In this document: positions 37,114 through 47,847 of the stretch, in pieces
Layout: every line of letters starts with the position of its first letter
How positions within the stretch are numbered: position 1 is the stretch's first letter
Assembly: GCA_013400975.1 (NCBI GenBank)
Contig: WBMZ01006339.1
Location: 129,015-193,014, forward strand
Reading direction: 5' to 3'
Length of the DNA: 64,000 nucleotides
DNA from: Atrichornis clamosus
Lineage: Eukaryota > Chordata > Aves > Passeriformes > Menuridae
Program-made: the position numbers and the translations under genes
Notes under the pieces: model-generated
The model's database searches: none
Told to the model about the DNA's origin: nothing
Seen by the model: only the letters and a program-made list of their open reading frames with translations

Positions 37114-37629
37114 TTTAATCATGGAATGGTTTGGGTTGAGAGACCTTAAAGATAATCCAGGTCCAATCTCCCTGCCATAGGAAGGGATACCTTCCATTAG
37201 ACTGGATTTCTCAAAACCTCATGCAACCTGGTCTTGATTTCTTCCAGGGATGGGACATCCATATCTCTGGGCAACCTGTTCCAGTGCCTTACCACTCTAG
37301 TAGTGAAGAATATCTTCTTAATACCCAATTTGAACCTACTCCCTTTCAATTGAAAGCCATTTCCCCTTGTCCTATCACTATGTGCTGTTGTAAAAAATCC
37401 TTCTCAAGCTTTCTTGTAGGCCCCTTTTAGGTACTGGAAGGCTACAATGAGGTCTCCCTGAAATCTTCTCCTCTTCAAGCTGAACAACCCAAACTCTCTC
37501 AGCCTTTTCTCAGGGGAGAGGTGCTCCAGCCCTCTGGCCATCTTGGTGGCTCCCTTCTGGACTCCAGCACGTTCATGTCATTCCTGTGTTGGAGGCCCTA
37601 GGGCTGGATGCAGCACTCCAGGCAAAATA
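37114..37629 (-). mobile_element. CR1 LINE, 3' region
   Basis: A clear reverse-complement CR1. It begins with 'atcatggaatggtttgggttg' and 'gagaccttaaagataatccag'. It continues with 'gggcaacctgttccagtgcc', 'ccccttgtcctatcactatg', 'aatgaggtctccctgaaatc', 'ctctcagccttttctcaggg' and 'gatgcagcactccaggcaaa', then stops at a T run. It covers about 515 bases of the 3' region without reverse transcriptase. The close phrase matches suggest that this copy is younger than the CR1 remnants at 13.0, 17.6 and 28.3 kb. Confidence 0.95.
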
Positions 37630-37649
37630 TTTTTTTTTTTTAATCTATT

Positions 37650-39660
37650 TTATGGTTCCCATGGAGTCTTTCTATTAGAAAGTTTTGAAGATCTGATTCT
37701 TGGAAGAGTCCTGACCTGAAACGGAATGAAATCCATGAGCTTTCCATCTTGCTGTTGGAGGGTATTTCTGTCTGTGAACACAAAGGTAGGAAAAAGCAGG
37801 AGAATTACCTGAAGCCATGAAAATATGTGGAGACTTCTGTATCCATCTGTAATCTAGATCAGGTCAACCTGTTGGTCAACAAGATAAACAGAGAATTTGT
37901 GAATTAACCCCAGCTTGTTGCATAAGTTCACAATTACATCTTCTCTGAAAATATGGCATTTCTTCAGTTACTTAGTGTAAACAGTGTTTATCTTCTTTCC
38001 CTTTGCATTGCATTTTCCAAGGTTATTTTAGTAAATTTATGGTAAAATTGTTTGACATTCATTCTTCAATAGTACTTCTGTAATGCTTTCTTTGCAACAA
38101 GGTAATCCTGTGTTTGTATACTGCATGCATAATTTTCTCTAGACCAAACCAGTGAATTATTGTACAGCTATTCCATTTAAATGTGATCTGGAAAAAGGTT
38201 AAACCTGTGTGGAGCCCAGGCTGTTGAATATTATAATAAAATTTCTTTACTGCCATTAAGTAGTTCTAAATGTTAAATGTTTGGCAGCTTTCACGCATTT
38301 TTCTTCTGATGTAAAGGTAAATCAGACAAGGCTATTCTGAGAATGTCTGCTAAAAGTAGCAAATGAATCATTTAGCACTGTGGTTAATTTAGGTTTAAGT
38401 CTTTGTGGAGCCACTTACTTTGAAAACTTTAATTTTTGATAGGTAAGGCTTTCTTTCTTCCAAACTTTCTAACTTTTACTTAATCAGGTATTACATTTAC
38501 TAAAAGTGTCTCATGGTGTCAGTGCTCAAGCCAACTCTATTTTTCTTTTTGCTAGAGTGAATAATGGGCTTTTCCAAATCACAATAGAAAAATAAATACC
38601 AGATAAATAATGCCTCCCTATATTTAACAAATACATATTAATAAACTGAATATAAGTTGACATTATTGCAAATTGCAAAGTTTACCTATGGGGAATTTTA
38701 ATGATTCACTAGCTTTCAAATTAAGTGGAAAAGTAGAGAACAATTTGCCTGGAGTTCTTCACACAGGAAGCAGAAATCAAGTGTGGTCCTTGACTTCTTC
38801 AGCATCTTTATTCCTGTTGGTAGGATGTGATCCAGCTGCAGTTTACTGGCTTTACTGAAACAAAATCTGACTAGGAGACATCGCACATCTCAGTGCAATG
38901 TTCATAACTTACCACTAGCCAGGGTAGACTCTTCTGTTTCTACTAGAATTAATCTACATTCCTTCAAGAGTGATCCTTGAAGACAGGCATTTGAATACTT
39001 TCTGAATTAGCATGTGACTGAAACATTGACAAAAGTGTGTGTTTTTGCATTCTTGTTAAAGAGCTGTTTGAAGATGTGTTTATACAGTCTCTAATTGTGG
39101 TATTTGTTCATATAAAACATCTGTAAGACTTCCCTTGGAAAATTATATTTTATTAACAGTGACTCAAGGTCTGGCATCAGAAAGCTGAGTAGGATTCAGC
39201 TTTTCATTAAGACAGTGTCAAGAATGTTACAAAGCAGGTTCCCACAGTGCTTGTCCGTCCCATCTGGCTACGGCCCTGGTGCTCTTAATCTTTCACTTTG
39301 ATAAATGCAAAAAGTCTCCTGGCCTCTGCATATTTCACTCAAAATGATTGTAGATCCATGTAGATCTGCCTAGTGCTGCTCTTAATTCTATTAAAGCTAG
39401 GGAAAGTTCCCACCATGAACAGGTCGGGCTGTGGTGAGGGGGCCCTTAGCCTCGGAGGGGATCCCTGTGACAACTCTGACTTCATTTTATGCCTGGTATT
39501 AATTATTGGTAGGCTATGGGACACTAGGGCAGAACAAATGTGGATCATGGAAGAGTAACTAATCCTATGCTATTCAAAAGGAAGGACTTGAAAATTTCCC
39601 TTGGACTAGGAGTTCAAAAGTGTGTACCTTTGCATATCTCCAGTGCTGTCCTCTGACATC
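37650..39660. other. Unique non-coding DNA, no gene seen
   Basis: AT-rich, repeat-poor sequence. The stretch 38550-38720 is especially even and AT-rich, the texture of some conserved non-coding elements, but conservation is untested. Confidence 0.5.
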
Positions 39661-39662
39661 CA

Positions 39663-39675
39663 GCACCAGGTGGCT
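39663..39675 (+). promoter_or_regulatory. Weak CTCF-like motif
   Basis: GCACCAGGTGGCT matches CCASYAGRKGGCA at 11 of 13 positions; only the two terminal bases differ. It has the same orientation as the stronger site 1.07 kb downstream. Confidence 0.3.
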
Positions 39676-40730
39676 CTATTTCTTCCATGCTGGGTGAAAG
39701 TTGGGAAGCAAGTGGATGTTTTATTTGTGGTCTTCTGGTTACTAAAAAGCATCAGTTATAAACTTTTATCAGTGGTTGTTCTAGTGCAAGACTAATATTT
39801 GTCAATTGCTCTTCTGTCTGCCTCCTGACACAGGTTTATTGTGCCTTAGGGCAAGTCATCATCCTGCTCTTGTTTCCATTCCTGTACTTGTACAGTAGAA
39901 ATAATATTCTCACTCCTTAAAATCACTTTATTTGGCTAGCCTTTTGAAGTTACATGCAGTGAATGATGCAGGCATTAACATGTGTTGCAGAGGTACATGC
40001 AAATTATGCTGCATCAAAGTATTTGGAATCTGAGCCACTGACCTGGAATGTCATCTAGGAACTTCTAGGTTGTTTTTGTACTGTTGCAGATCCACAATAG
40101 AGAGCTGAGAAAGAAGTAAACAGTTTCCTGATTTGTTCAGCTGTTACTAGTGTGCTGTTTTTTATTTAAGCATTCTGTGCATAATAAGGAAAAACAGAAT
40201 AAAGTATTCCAAAATCTGCAAAGTTTTTATTAAAACTTCTGCATTAAGCAATGTCTAGAAACAACTCAACAATGCATTGCCCCTTATAGGTAACACTGGA
40301 AAACTTGTGATACCGAAGACACAGTTGTAAGTGACAATATGAGGAGTCCAAAATCTACTCAGGTATTGGGAGAATCTTGAGTCTCAAACTGCTTATGAAG
40401 GTGTACTTAGTGTTTGTTTGAAATATTGGGTGCTGTGGTCCATTTATTTCTGGAAAGGTGTGATGGAACTTAACAGGGCACAGAGGAATAGCCTGTTAGC
40501 AGTTATCTTTTATTATGTACACGTTAGGAAAAGGATTCATTCATATAACTAATTCCAAATAGAAAGTCAAAGTAAGGCTGAGGTATTTAAAAGTGGGATG
40601 AGAAGGAAGTGTTACCAAAAAAATTGTTGTCATGGGCTAAACAACCTCACTTGCTTTTCTGTAGTGTTTCAATACAATTCAGAATGAAACTCCAGTATAA
40701 TAATACTTAAATTATTTGCTTTTCTTTTTC
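39676..40730. other. Unique non-coding DNA, no gene seen
   Basis: AT-rich sequence between the two CTCF-like motifs. No repeat or open frame of interest. Confidence 0.5.
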
Positions 40731-40731
40731 A

Positions 40732-40744
40732 GCAGCAGAGGGCA
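40732..40744 (+). promoter_or_regulatory. CTCF-like motif
   Basis: GCAGCAGAGGGCA matches CCASYAGRKGGCA at 12 of 13 positions; only the first base differs. It directly follows a TTTTCTTTTTCAG tract, so the same bases could also be read as an acceptor, but no donor follows. It is oriented to the right, opposite to the motif at 2927-2939, giving a divergent pair. Confidence 0.4.
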
Positions 40745-41535
40745 AAAGAGCTGTTTTAAGTGCTGTTCTCCATAGGCAGTCTCTTGAGACTGATAGGTTG
40801 AAAAAAGGATGGGGATGGACAAAAGCACTCAGTGGCAGGTTGAACAGATACGATCTTTGTCCCTAAAGCCCTTGTTAATTTTAATATAATCCTTTAAGTA
40901 AGAATGGTAATAGTCTTGGTCCAAGTTTGGCTGACTGAACTAAAACTGTACAAGAAGGGGGCAACAAGACTGAAAATGCCTAGGAAAAACAAATTACGGA
41001 TCTAGAGCAAAAAGGTTTCTACAAATTGTCTGCTGTTGTAGGTCATGTGAGAACATGTGTGAAAATAGATTCTACAGTGGGAAAGAAACACAAGCAATGT
41101 CATATTCATAAAAATTGAATTCTGGACATCAGTTACATAGCATGACCTTAGAACTACCTGGTTCTTCAGAGGCTATACTATGGTGTTTATTTTTATTCAT
41201 ATTTTTCTGGATGACCAGTGACAGGCAGTATAGTAGACAGCAGCTGGACATGTTTTATAACATGTAGACCAAAGCATGTAGAACCTTTAAATCATAATTT
41301 GCCAGTTGATGAAAAATATGGTTTTTTTCCAAAAGAAATCTACTGTGACATGTATAACTTCTGTACTGTGATTCATATGCTGTAATCCCCAACTGACAGT
41401 GATTTTTTTTTTTTTAAATCTTGAAATTTGAGAATTTTAGTTTGAATGAATAATTTATAATGTCCACTAAACTGTAACAGTAGCAGGAAAGGGGAATGTT
41501 TCTTGATTGTCTGTTGGCCAGGAGAAATATTGGAT
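40745..41535. other. Unique non-coding DNA, no gene seen
   Basis: AT-rich sequence with a 13-base T run at 41403-41415. No element recognised. Confidence 0.55.
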
Positions 41536-41604
41536 GTGAGTAAATGGGAAAAATAATTGTGAATAAATGGGAGACATAATTGTGAGTAAATGGGAGAAAT
41601 AATT
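41536..41604 (+). repeat. 23-bp tandem repeat, three copies
   Basis: Units start at 41536, 41559 and 41582, each beginning GTGAGTAAATGGG (GTGAATAAATGGG in the second) and ending ATAATT. They differ at only a few positions. A partial related unit (GGAGAAATATT) precedes them, so an older array of more than three copies is likely. Confidence 0.9.
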
Positions 41605-42655
41605 ATTTTTCTAATGAAAAGCTGATGACATTTTTTTTTTAGCCTATGATAGGTTTAACAATGATTCATCAAGCTAAAATGTGAAAACACCACAAGTTGA
41701 TCTATTTCTGGGCAAAACAAATTAAAGAGAATCTAAAGCCAGATTTTGGGTTGATTTGCATACTCTTCCTACCCCATGAGTCCAGTGAGATCAGAGTTTA
41801 AATCAGGTCAGCATTTGGACTAGTTTTTGGATGGTTCATCAGTTAAAGATCAGTCTTGTCAGCTCTTGTATGGAAAACCTTATGCTGAGTTTTATATTCT
41901 TGTGAAAAGCTTGAAGGGCTTATTGATTTCTCAGAAGACTCTTAGAACTGACTGTAGTGAGCCTCTGTAATACAAAAGGGTGAGCACACCTCTTCCAAGT
42001 TATCCAAAGAAATGGCTGTATCCTGAACCCCTGCTTAATAGCACCAACAGGGAGGGTGATTAATGAGTGTGCTTAGTTGGGAGAGATCTCACCAGGGTGA
42101 TGGAACTTGGAGTCCTCAAAGTACCCATCAGCATTAGCGTGTGATGGAGCAGATGACAGGGTTGTCATCTTAGTGTCAGGAGTGAGTGGTGAGTTCACAA
42201 GGTGAGTTTTCTCAGATTTTTCTGAGTAACATCAGATTTTTCAATAAATACCAGTCTGAAATCTTCACGGAAAACAAAGTCCCATTTTTAATATAAAAAC
42301 AACTTGACATTTTTCAGTATACTTTTTAATGAGCATGGCTCTGAGCTATGTTATAATGAAATTTGCTTAAAAGTAGAACAAGCTGGTGATACTTGGCAGA
42401 ATGATGTGGCATATGGTAAAACAGTTGTGATTTATTGGCAAGCACTCTCATTTTTGGAAAGAGTGGCTTTCAGAACAGTGATCTGTATCTTGATATTCAG
42501 GTCTTTAACGAAAAAAAAACCTTGCTGGGAGGTATACATGGGTTACTTTGAAAGGCCTTTCAGTAAGGGTAGGATAGGAAGCTTTCTATATCGTTCTTTG
42601 TTTTACATGTGGCATCTGACTTTTGCCAAGACCTTTATCCCATTTTTCACCTTTT
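41605..42655. other. Unique non-coding DNA, no gene seen
   Basis: T-biased sequence. From 42304 a plus-strand frame stays open for about 500 bases. Its first codon is TTG and the first in-frame ATG comes only after nearly half its length. Residue composition shows no domain. Confidence 0.5.
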
Positions 42656-42659
42656 TTAG

Positions 42660-42687
42660 AAACATCAAAATACACTGTAGTTTAAAG
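42660..42687 (+). other. Candidate 28-bp microexon
   Basis: A tract of CCCATTTTTCACCTTTTTTAG precedes 28 bases ending in TTTAAAG, followed by GTGAGTGAG. Acceptor and donor are both near consensus. The segment sits within the longest gap-free open frame of the window (42304-42807). The frame through it reads NIKIHCSLK. The length is not a multiple of three. Microexons of this size are known, especially in neuronal genes, but a chance pairing of two good sites is also plausible. Confidence 0.2.
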
Positions 42688-42699
42688 GTGAGTGAGCAT

Positions 42700-45470
42700 T
42701 TTAAAATTGTACAAAATAGGATCGCTTGGGCTAACAGATCTACTTACTTGATTGTAGCTGTCCATGTACTTGACAATATCCTGCAGAAACTACTGCTAAA
42801 GTTATGAGTCCCCAGTTGTGAGTATTCTCCAGTTTACATTATGGGTCTTGAGTCTGTTTTTATCTAATGCAGGGTGGGGAGGAACCCAAACAAAGATGAA
42901 GAACTTCTAAACTTCTCCAGAAAAAATCACAATTACTTCAGTATTTCCTATGCTATTCATTTACAGACATATGGGAAATAGGAAATTAAATGCTAAATGC
43001 CCTGTTTCAGGTTCTGTTCTTCATGGCTTGCTGTTCTCTGCATGTGCAGTCATAGGTGACAATTCCTGCCAGTAGCCAAAGAAGGATTGTCAAAGAAGGA
43101 GCTGCCACTAATTCTTGGCTCCTCAAGGAAATAATCACACCTAACTTCTTATGGTTGTGTCAGTTTTTAAATACTGGTATGGTTTAGGGACTTTTTTTTT
43201 TTTTTGGCCAGAATTCAGTGTTTTAATAAGATATAGGATCTTGAAAAGGATTATATAAAGCTATTGGACTTTTTTATTCTTTTTATGGCTATGGCAAAGC
43301 TGAAATACCACAGTACACTCAGAGGAGAGGTCTGTCACTAGAGGTGTGCGTTCCAGGTCACACAGGGAAGCAGTGGAGAAGATTTACAGGAGAAGCTGCA
43401 ATTACTTTCACAGTTTGGTCAGATGTTAACCCATATCACAGGTCTCTGGCTGTGACCCAGACTCATGGGCTCATGAGTTATTAGCCTGGTTTTCTTTTAA
43501 TGAAAGATTCTTGCTCGGGTGATTGCAGAGCATGAAATAATGCTCTGAAGATAACTTAGAGGGCAGAGCTTCTGTGAGGCAAATGCCCTTTGAATTAGGG
43601 GCATGGCTACAAGCTGGGTCAATTATCCTGGTCTGCAGGAATGTGTGTGGGGAGGTGAAGTCTGGCAAGAGCCAGGGAGAGAGGCAGAGTCAAGTCTGAA
43701 CTATCCTCATTTGAACTGCATGCTTTTTAACTAATTAATTACTCTGCACTAGGACCTTAGCAGCAATATAAAACAAGCCTTCAGTATCACACACATTCCG
43801 TCCCACCCTCACTTTTTCACAAAAATAAGAATGATTTGTCCTGATTTTAGTGTACTGTGGCTTGGCAATGCTCTGGGGAATCCTAATTGGTTTGTTTGTT
43901 TGTTTGTTTTTAGGAATTCTCTTTTATTGCAGCATACCAAATACATAATTACTGAGATTTGCTAAATACCCTTGCTGCTACATCCTTTCAAGCTATCTTT
44001 TGTATTTAAATGTTTTTCTGTTTTTTTTAAGGGAATAAAACAATTAAGAGCTTTTTTTCCCCCTCTTACAAATACTCAGTCTTTGTTTTGTTATGTTTAT
44101 GTGTCTGTATATATGTTTATATATGTATTGCTGATCTTTGGGTTGAGTAGATATAATTGAGGGGTGTCTGTGCCAAAAACTCAATTAACGGTTGCCTTAT
44201 TTGGGGTTTTTGACCAGCATTCAGGAAGTGCTTTAATTTTTCTTTTTTTCCCCCCTCAAGTGTGAGCAGTGAGAGGGGTTTCCAATTACTGAAATTTATA
44301 GGTTAGTTATGAATCATCTCCTGAAATCAGCTCCATGAATTGAGTCATTAGTACTGGATGTTTTCCACTCCGATCTTGTGAATTTCTGCTTAGGGTTTGG
44401 CAGGAATGTTGTGTTTGTTGTCCAGATGCATTTTTTTCAGTGTGGGCACATGCTAAACCTTGAATGGAAGGCATCAGTCAGGACTGGACTTCCACTGACA
44501 TTTGTTGAACACTGGGTTTTATGGTTCTGCAAGTGGGGAAGGTGATATTTCATTGACAGGTAAAAAGGCAGCTCTGTGCAGAGGTTTTTTTCTACACGTG
44601 GAGCAGGTGTTATTTGACGTAGTTTGAACGTGATTACATCATTTTATTGCAGGATAATCTGACTGTGGACAGTGAGGAAGGTTTGCTCTACATGCTGAGC
44701 ATTCCATGAGCAGGAGGTACTTCCAGTCTGAAGGAATTCCTAGCCTGTAGCAGGTCTCCTGGTCCTGTTACTGACACTCACAGTGAAGTGCGAGATCTGG
44801 CAGTGGTAGTGCTTGGGTAAGATGAAGCAGCTGATAATGTGTTGATAGCATATGATCATTGACACTTTTGCATTAGTCTGCTTTAATAGGCTAAATAAAG
44901 ATTCTAAAAGGTTGGGAGGATTTAGAACAATTAGATAATTTTTGCTTTTGCTATAGACTTGATAGTTGTTAATTCTTTTAACTAGCTATGCTTTTCCTCA
45001 ATTTCTTTTTAAGAGCTCTCCTTATACATAAGGCCCTTAGAAGGGGAGAGTTCAGAAAATATCTAAAACATCTTCTCATCTAAGAGATGATCAGCTGTAT
45101 GAGACTTGAGTCACGGCTTTAATGCAAGTGGGAACAACTTCTGAATTTTCAAATATAAATATAAAAGCTGAGAAATGATAAAACTAACTTGCACTGTGAA
45201 TAAGCCATGAGTTTGAGAAAAGCTTATTGTGATCCCTAACTCATAAAAAGCCACCTAAAATTGCGTGTGTCACCTGGTAATAATCTTTACCTGTATAGCA
45301 TCACTAAGAATCACTCTGGATATACCTGACACCATATTGAATGGAAAAAAAAACCAAACCAACCTATATTTAGATTATTTTCATGCAGCTTATTTCTGTT
45401 CATAGTGGGATGAAATGAATGATGATTGAGAATAACATTATTATCTCCTTAAATCCTAACATTTTTCTAT
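42700..45470. other. Unique non-coding DNA, no gene seen
   Basis: T-rich sequence with a 14-base T run (43192-43205) and a (GTTT)n repeat at 43890-43910. No family-level repeat. Confidence 0.55.
43890..43910 (+). repeat. (GTTT)n microsatellite
   Basis: Five GTTT units followed by TTTAG, which makes the end acceptor-like by chance. Confidence 0.85.
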
Positions 45471-45479
45471 TTGTTGCAG

Positions 45480-45492
45480 AAGAATCATGCAG
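45480..45492 (+). other. Candidate 13-bp microexon
   Basis: The acceptor is close to ideal: the branch-point match TCCTAAC lies about 20 bases before ATTTTTCTATTTGTTGCAG. Thirteen bases (AAGAATCATGCAG) then lead to GTACTAAAG, a usable but imperfect donor. Exons this short are rare and need enhancer support. A longer exon using a later donor is possible, but none is convincing. Confidence 0.15.
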
Positions 45493-46400
45493 GTACTAAA
45501 GTATTTTCTCAGAAACTTTTCTCATCAACATGGAAACTTGCAGCTTATCTTAGTGCATAACATGTAGCAACAGAAAAATATGTTTTGTAGTCAAGCTCTT
45601 TGCTGACATAGACATGAGAAAGATCTTTACACAGGATCTGGGATAACAAGAATCCTTCCAACAGTGTGATGTGAACTGTCAAGTGGCCCATTTATAAGAA
45701 TGGTAACACATTCAGTTTGACAGTGAGGGTTTTGCTGTCTGCAGAGGACATCTACCACAAAGATGGAGCTTGCCAGACCCCTTACTGTTCCTATGAAATA
45801 CTTAAGCAATGACAAAGAGCAAGGTAGAAGTTCTTGGTGGGTTTTTGTTTAGGATCCTCCTCAAGGAAGTGGTTACTTGTGAAAAATGGGACAGTTTTGG
45901 CAGAAGCAAAGGGGTACATTCAAGACTAGCCTATCCCACAGATTTTGAATTTGAACCACCCTATCTTCTAGCAACCCTAAGAGGTGACTTAAACCTTGGC
46001 ACAGGGATTAATTGCACCCAAATCTTGGTATTTAGACCCCTGATTTCTCAAATTAAAAGTAAGGAAAGATTTTCTTCTTTCTCCTCTCCTGTCTGCTTAG
46101 TTTTATATTTGTTTGCATTTTCTTTGTGGTTTGTAACAAGACATACACTGAACTGTTTTAACCATTGCTAATGTAACCAAATACTTCTCTGGGGAGATAG
46201 GAGTGGGATATCCCCCCTTAACCTTTTCAGAGAGAGTAACTAGAATGAAGTGAGAAGGAGAACTAATTCATTACTGGGTTGGTGGGCCACTTTAAAGTTT
46301 TAAGTGTGTTCATTCTTTGTAGCTATATTGTGAAAAATTATCAGATCTGTGAAATGTATGTTTCATACCTTTTCTGTCTTATTTAAGTAAAATATTTTAC
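45493..46400. other. Unique non-coding DNA, no gene seen
   Basis: A 120-codon plus-strand frame starts with ATG at 45809. It shows no domain, no Kozak-like context and no homology I recognise, so it is treated as chance. Confidence 0.5.
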
Positions 46401-46402
46401 TT

Positions 46403-46490
46403 CACAGAATGATAGAACTATTAGAATCTTGATAGAATCGTAGAGCTGTTGTAATCATAGAAATATCATCTATTAGAATTATAGAAATAA
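46403..46490 (-). repeat. Degenerate CATAGAAT-like array, possible CR1 tail
   Basis: Imperfect units such as CACAGAAT, GATAGAAC, TTAGAATC, GATAGAAT, CGTAGAGC, CATAGAAA and TATAGAAA repeat over about 90 bases. CR1 elements end in short direct repeats of ATTCTRTG, whose complement is CAYAGAAT. The array could be an expanded CR1 tail whose body is lost or too diverged to see. Confidence 0.4.
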
Positions 46491-47007
46491 TTTACTTGGC
46501 AAATGCTCCTGTTTTAGCCAGTGTTGTCTGCTTTTGATGCAACATTTGTTCCTGCCTCTCTTCTCCCACAGCAGAGTTAGACGTGATAAGGCAGCTGCTA
46601 AAGGGAGAGCACTAATATCATGAACAGTGTGTGTAGCAGGGAGCACAGTCCGGATGGGAAATCAAGCTCCAGAAGAGAATGAGTGGTTGTTCCTTATGGG
46701 GAGAAATAAGCTAAAGCAGCTGCTTATACTGGAAGGTATGAGCCTTGCAGTAGGAAGGCTATTCCACAGAGGAATGCAGCTTTGAACTTTCAGAAAAAAA
46801 TGATTGAGTTGGAGGGACTCAGGATATATTGCAAATAATTTATGTAGAATATCACTGCTGTTAAGTGGGGAAATTAATGGCAAATTCACCACAACACTGG
46901 TAGATAAATGGACCTAAGGAAAAATTCTAAAGCCTAAAAAAAGTAAAAAAAACTTAGATATTACTTAGCCATGGCAACTGAAATAAGTAGAATCCTTGAT
47001 ACAGAAG
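46491..47007. other. Unique non-coding DNA, no gene seen
   Basis: Purine-rich by local standards. A partial X-box-like site (GCCATGGCAAC) lies at 46968-46978. No element recognised. Confidence 0.5.
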
Positions 47008-47113
47008 TGTCTCAGTTTGAAAGACAGATATCTGCCAAGGAAAGTGGGAACCTTCCTGGAAGGGAAAAAATTACCCCTTCCCCCAAATTACTGAAACTTT
47101 GAAAATTACAAGC
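47008..47113 (+). mobile_element. Probable LTR fragment left of the gap
   Basis: The segment begins TGTCTCAGTTTGAAAGACAG and continues with 'ctgccaaggaaagtgggaac', 'cttcctggaaggga' and 'ccccttcccccaaattactg'. This resembles an LTR or ERV-associated repeat I associate with songbird genomes. It starts with TG as LTRs do and is cut by the assembly gap. Whether it belongs to the element on the other side of the gap is unknown; the two sides look like different elements in opposite orientation. The assignment is from recall only. Confidence 0.35.
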
Positions 47114-47419
47114 NNNNNNNNNNNNNNNNNNNNNNNNNNNNNNNNNNNNNNNNNNNNNNNNNNNNNNNNNNNNNNNNNNNNNNNNNNNNNNNNNNNNNNN
47201 NNNNNNNNNNNNNNNNNNNNNNNNNNNNNNNNNNNNNNNNNNNNNNNNNNNNNNNNNNNNNNNNNNNNNNNNNNNNNNNNNNNNNNNNNNNNNNNNNNNN
47301 NNNNNNNNNNNNNNNNNNNNNNNNNNNNNNNNNNNNNNNNNNNNNNNNNNNNNNNNNNNNNNNNNNNNNNNNNNNNNNNNNNNNNNNNNNNNNNNNNNNN
47401 NNNNNNNNNNNNNNNNNNN
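47114..47419. other. Assembly gap (306 N)
   Basis: 306 unknown bases. Both flanks look LTR-derived, so the gap probably reflects collapsed or unresolved repeat sequence. Open frames spanning it are artefacts. The true length may differ from 306. Confidence 0.99.
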
Positions 47420-47847
47420 TGCAGCTCCTCAGTGCCAGAGAGTATACCTCACGGTCCAGGCAGGCTTCATTATATTCCCGCAGGAATGTCCATGTACCTC
47501 CCCCAGAGCGGAGCATTTCCCAATGGAATGATGAGATAAGATAGTGTGGGAGGTTCTGGGCGGTTGGGTCATTACAGCTGCCCATTGTCCATGATGGCTC
47601 ATTGACCGAGATGGCCTCCTCAGTGTGGGTGTGATCATTGTTGGTGCTTTCAGGGGGAAGCTCTCCCAGCTGTGTCTTTCGTGAAGCCAAATGAACCCTA
47701 CCTCACCACAGGGTTTCCTTATCTTATCTAACACCCAGCCTGCAGTCCCAGGGGCCAAGCATGCGCTGGGCAGTTGTTACACTCGACCTGTTGTTAACAG
47801 CTCATCAGGGCTAATACAGATGGGGTAGAATACATTGCTTTACTACA
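47420..47847 (-). mobile_element. Endogenous retrovirus LTR, truncated by the gap
   Basis: Read on the minus strand, the element starts TGTAGTAAAGCAATG at 47847 and runs about 428 bases into the gap. It is markedly GC-richer than its surroundings. It has a TATA-like AATATAATG around 47468-47476 near its inner end, placed as expected for the U3/R boundary of an LTR. The rest of R/U5 would lie in the gap. The frames here do not encode a recognisable retroviral protein. Divergence from the form I recall seems low, suggesting a fairly recent insertion. The family name is not certain. Confidence 0.6.

Noticed and set aside
42177..42206. AAG|GTGAGT donor at 42201
   Set aside because: The nearest upstream acceptor has a poor pyrimidine tract and the enclosed sequence is short and repetitive (GTGAGTGGTGAG).
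45809..46171. 120-codon plus-strand frame with an ATG
   Set aside because: No Kozak-like context, no homology recognised, and its length is within what chance produces in 64 kb across six frames.
47106..47690. Long open frames across the N gap on both strands
   Set aside because: Unknown bases create artificial openness, and the known part is LTR sequence.
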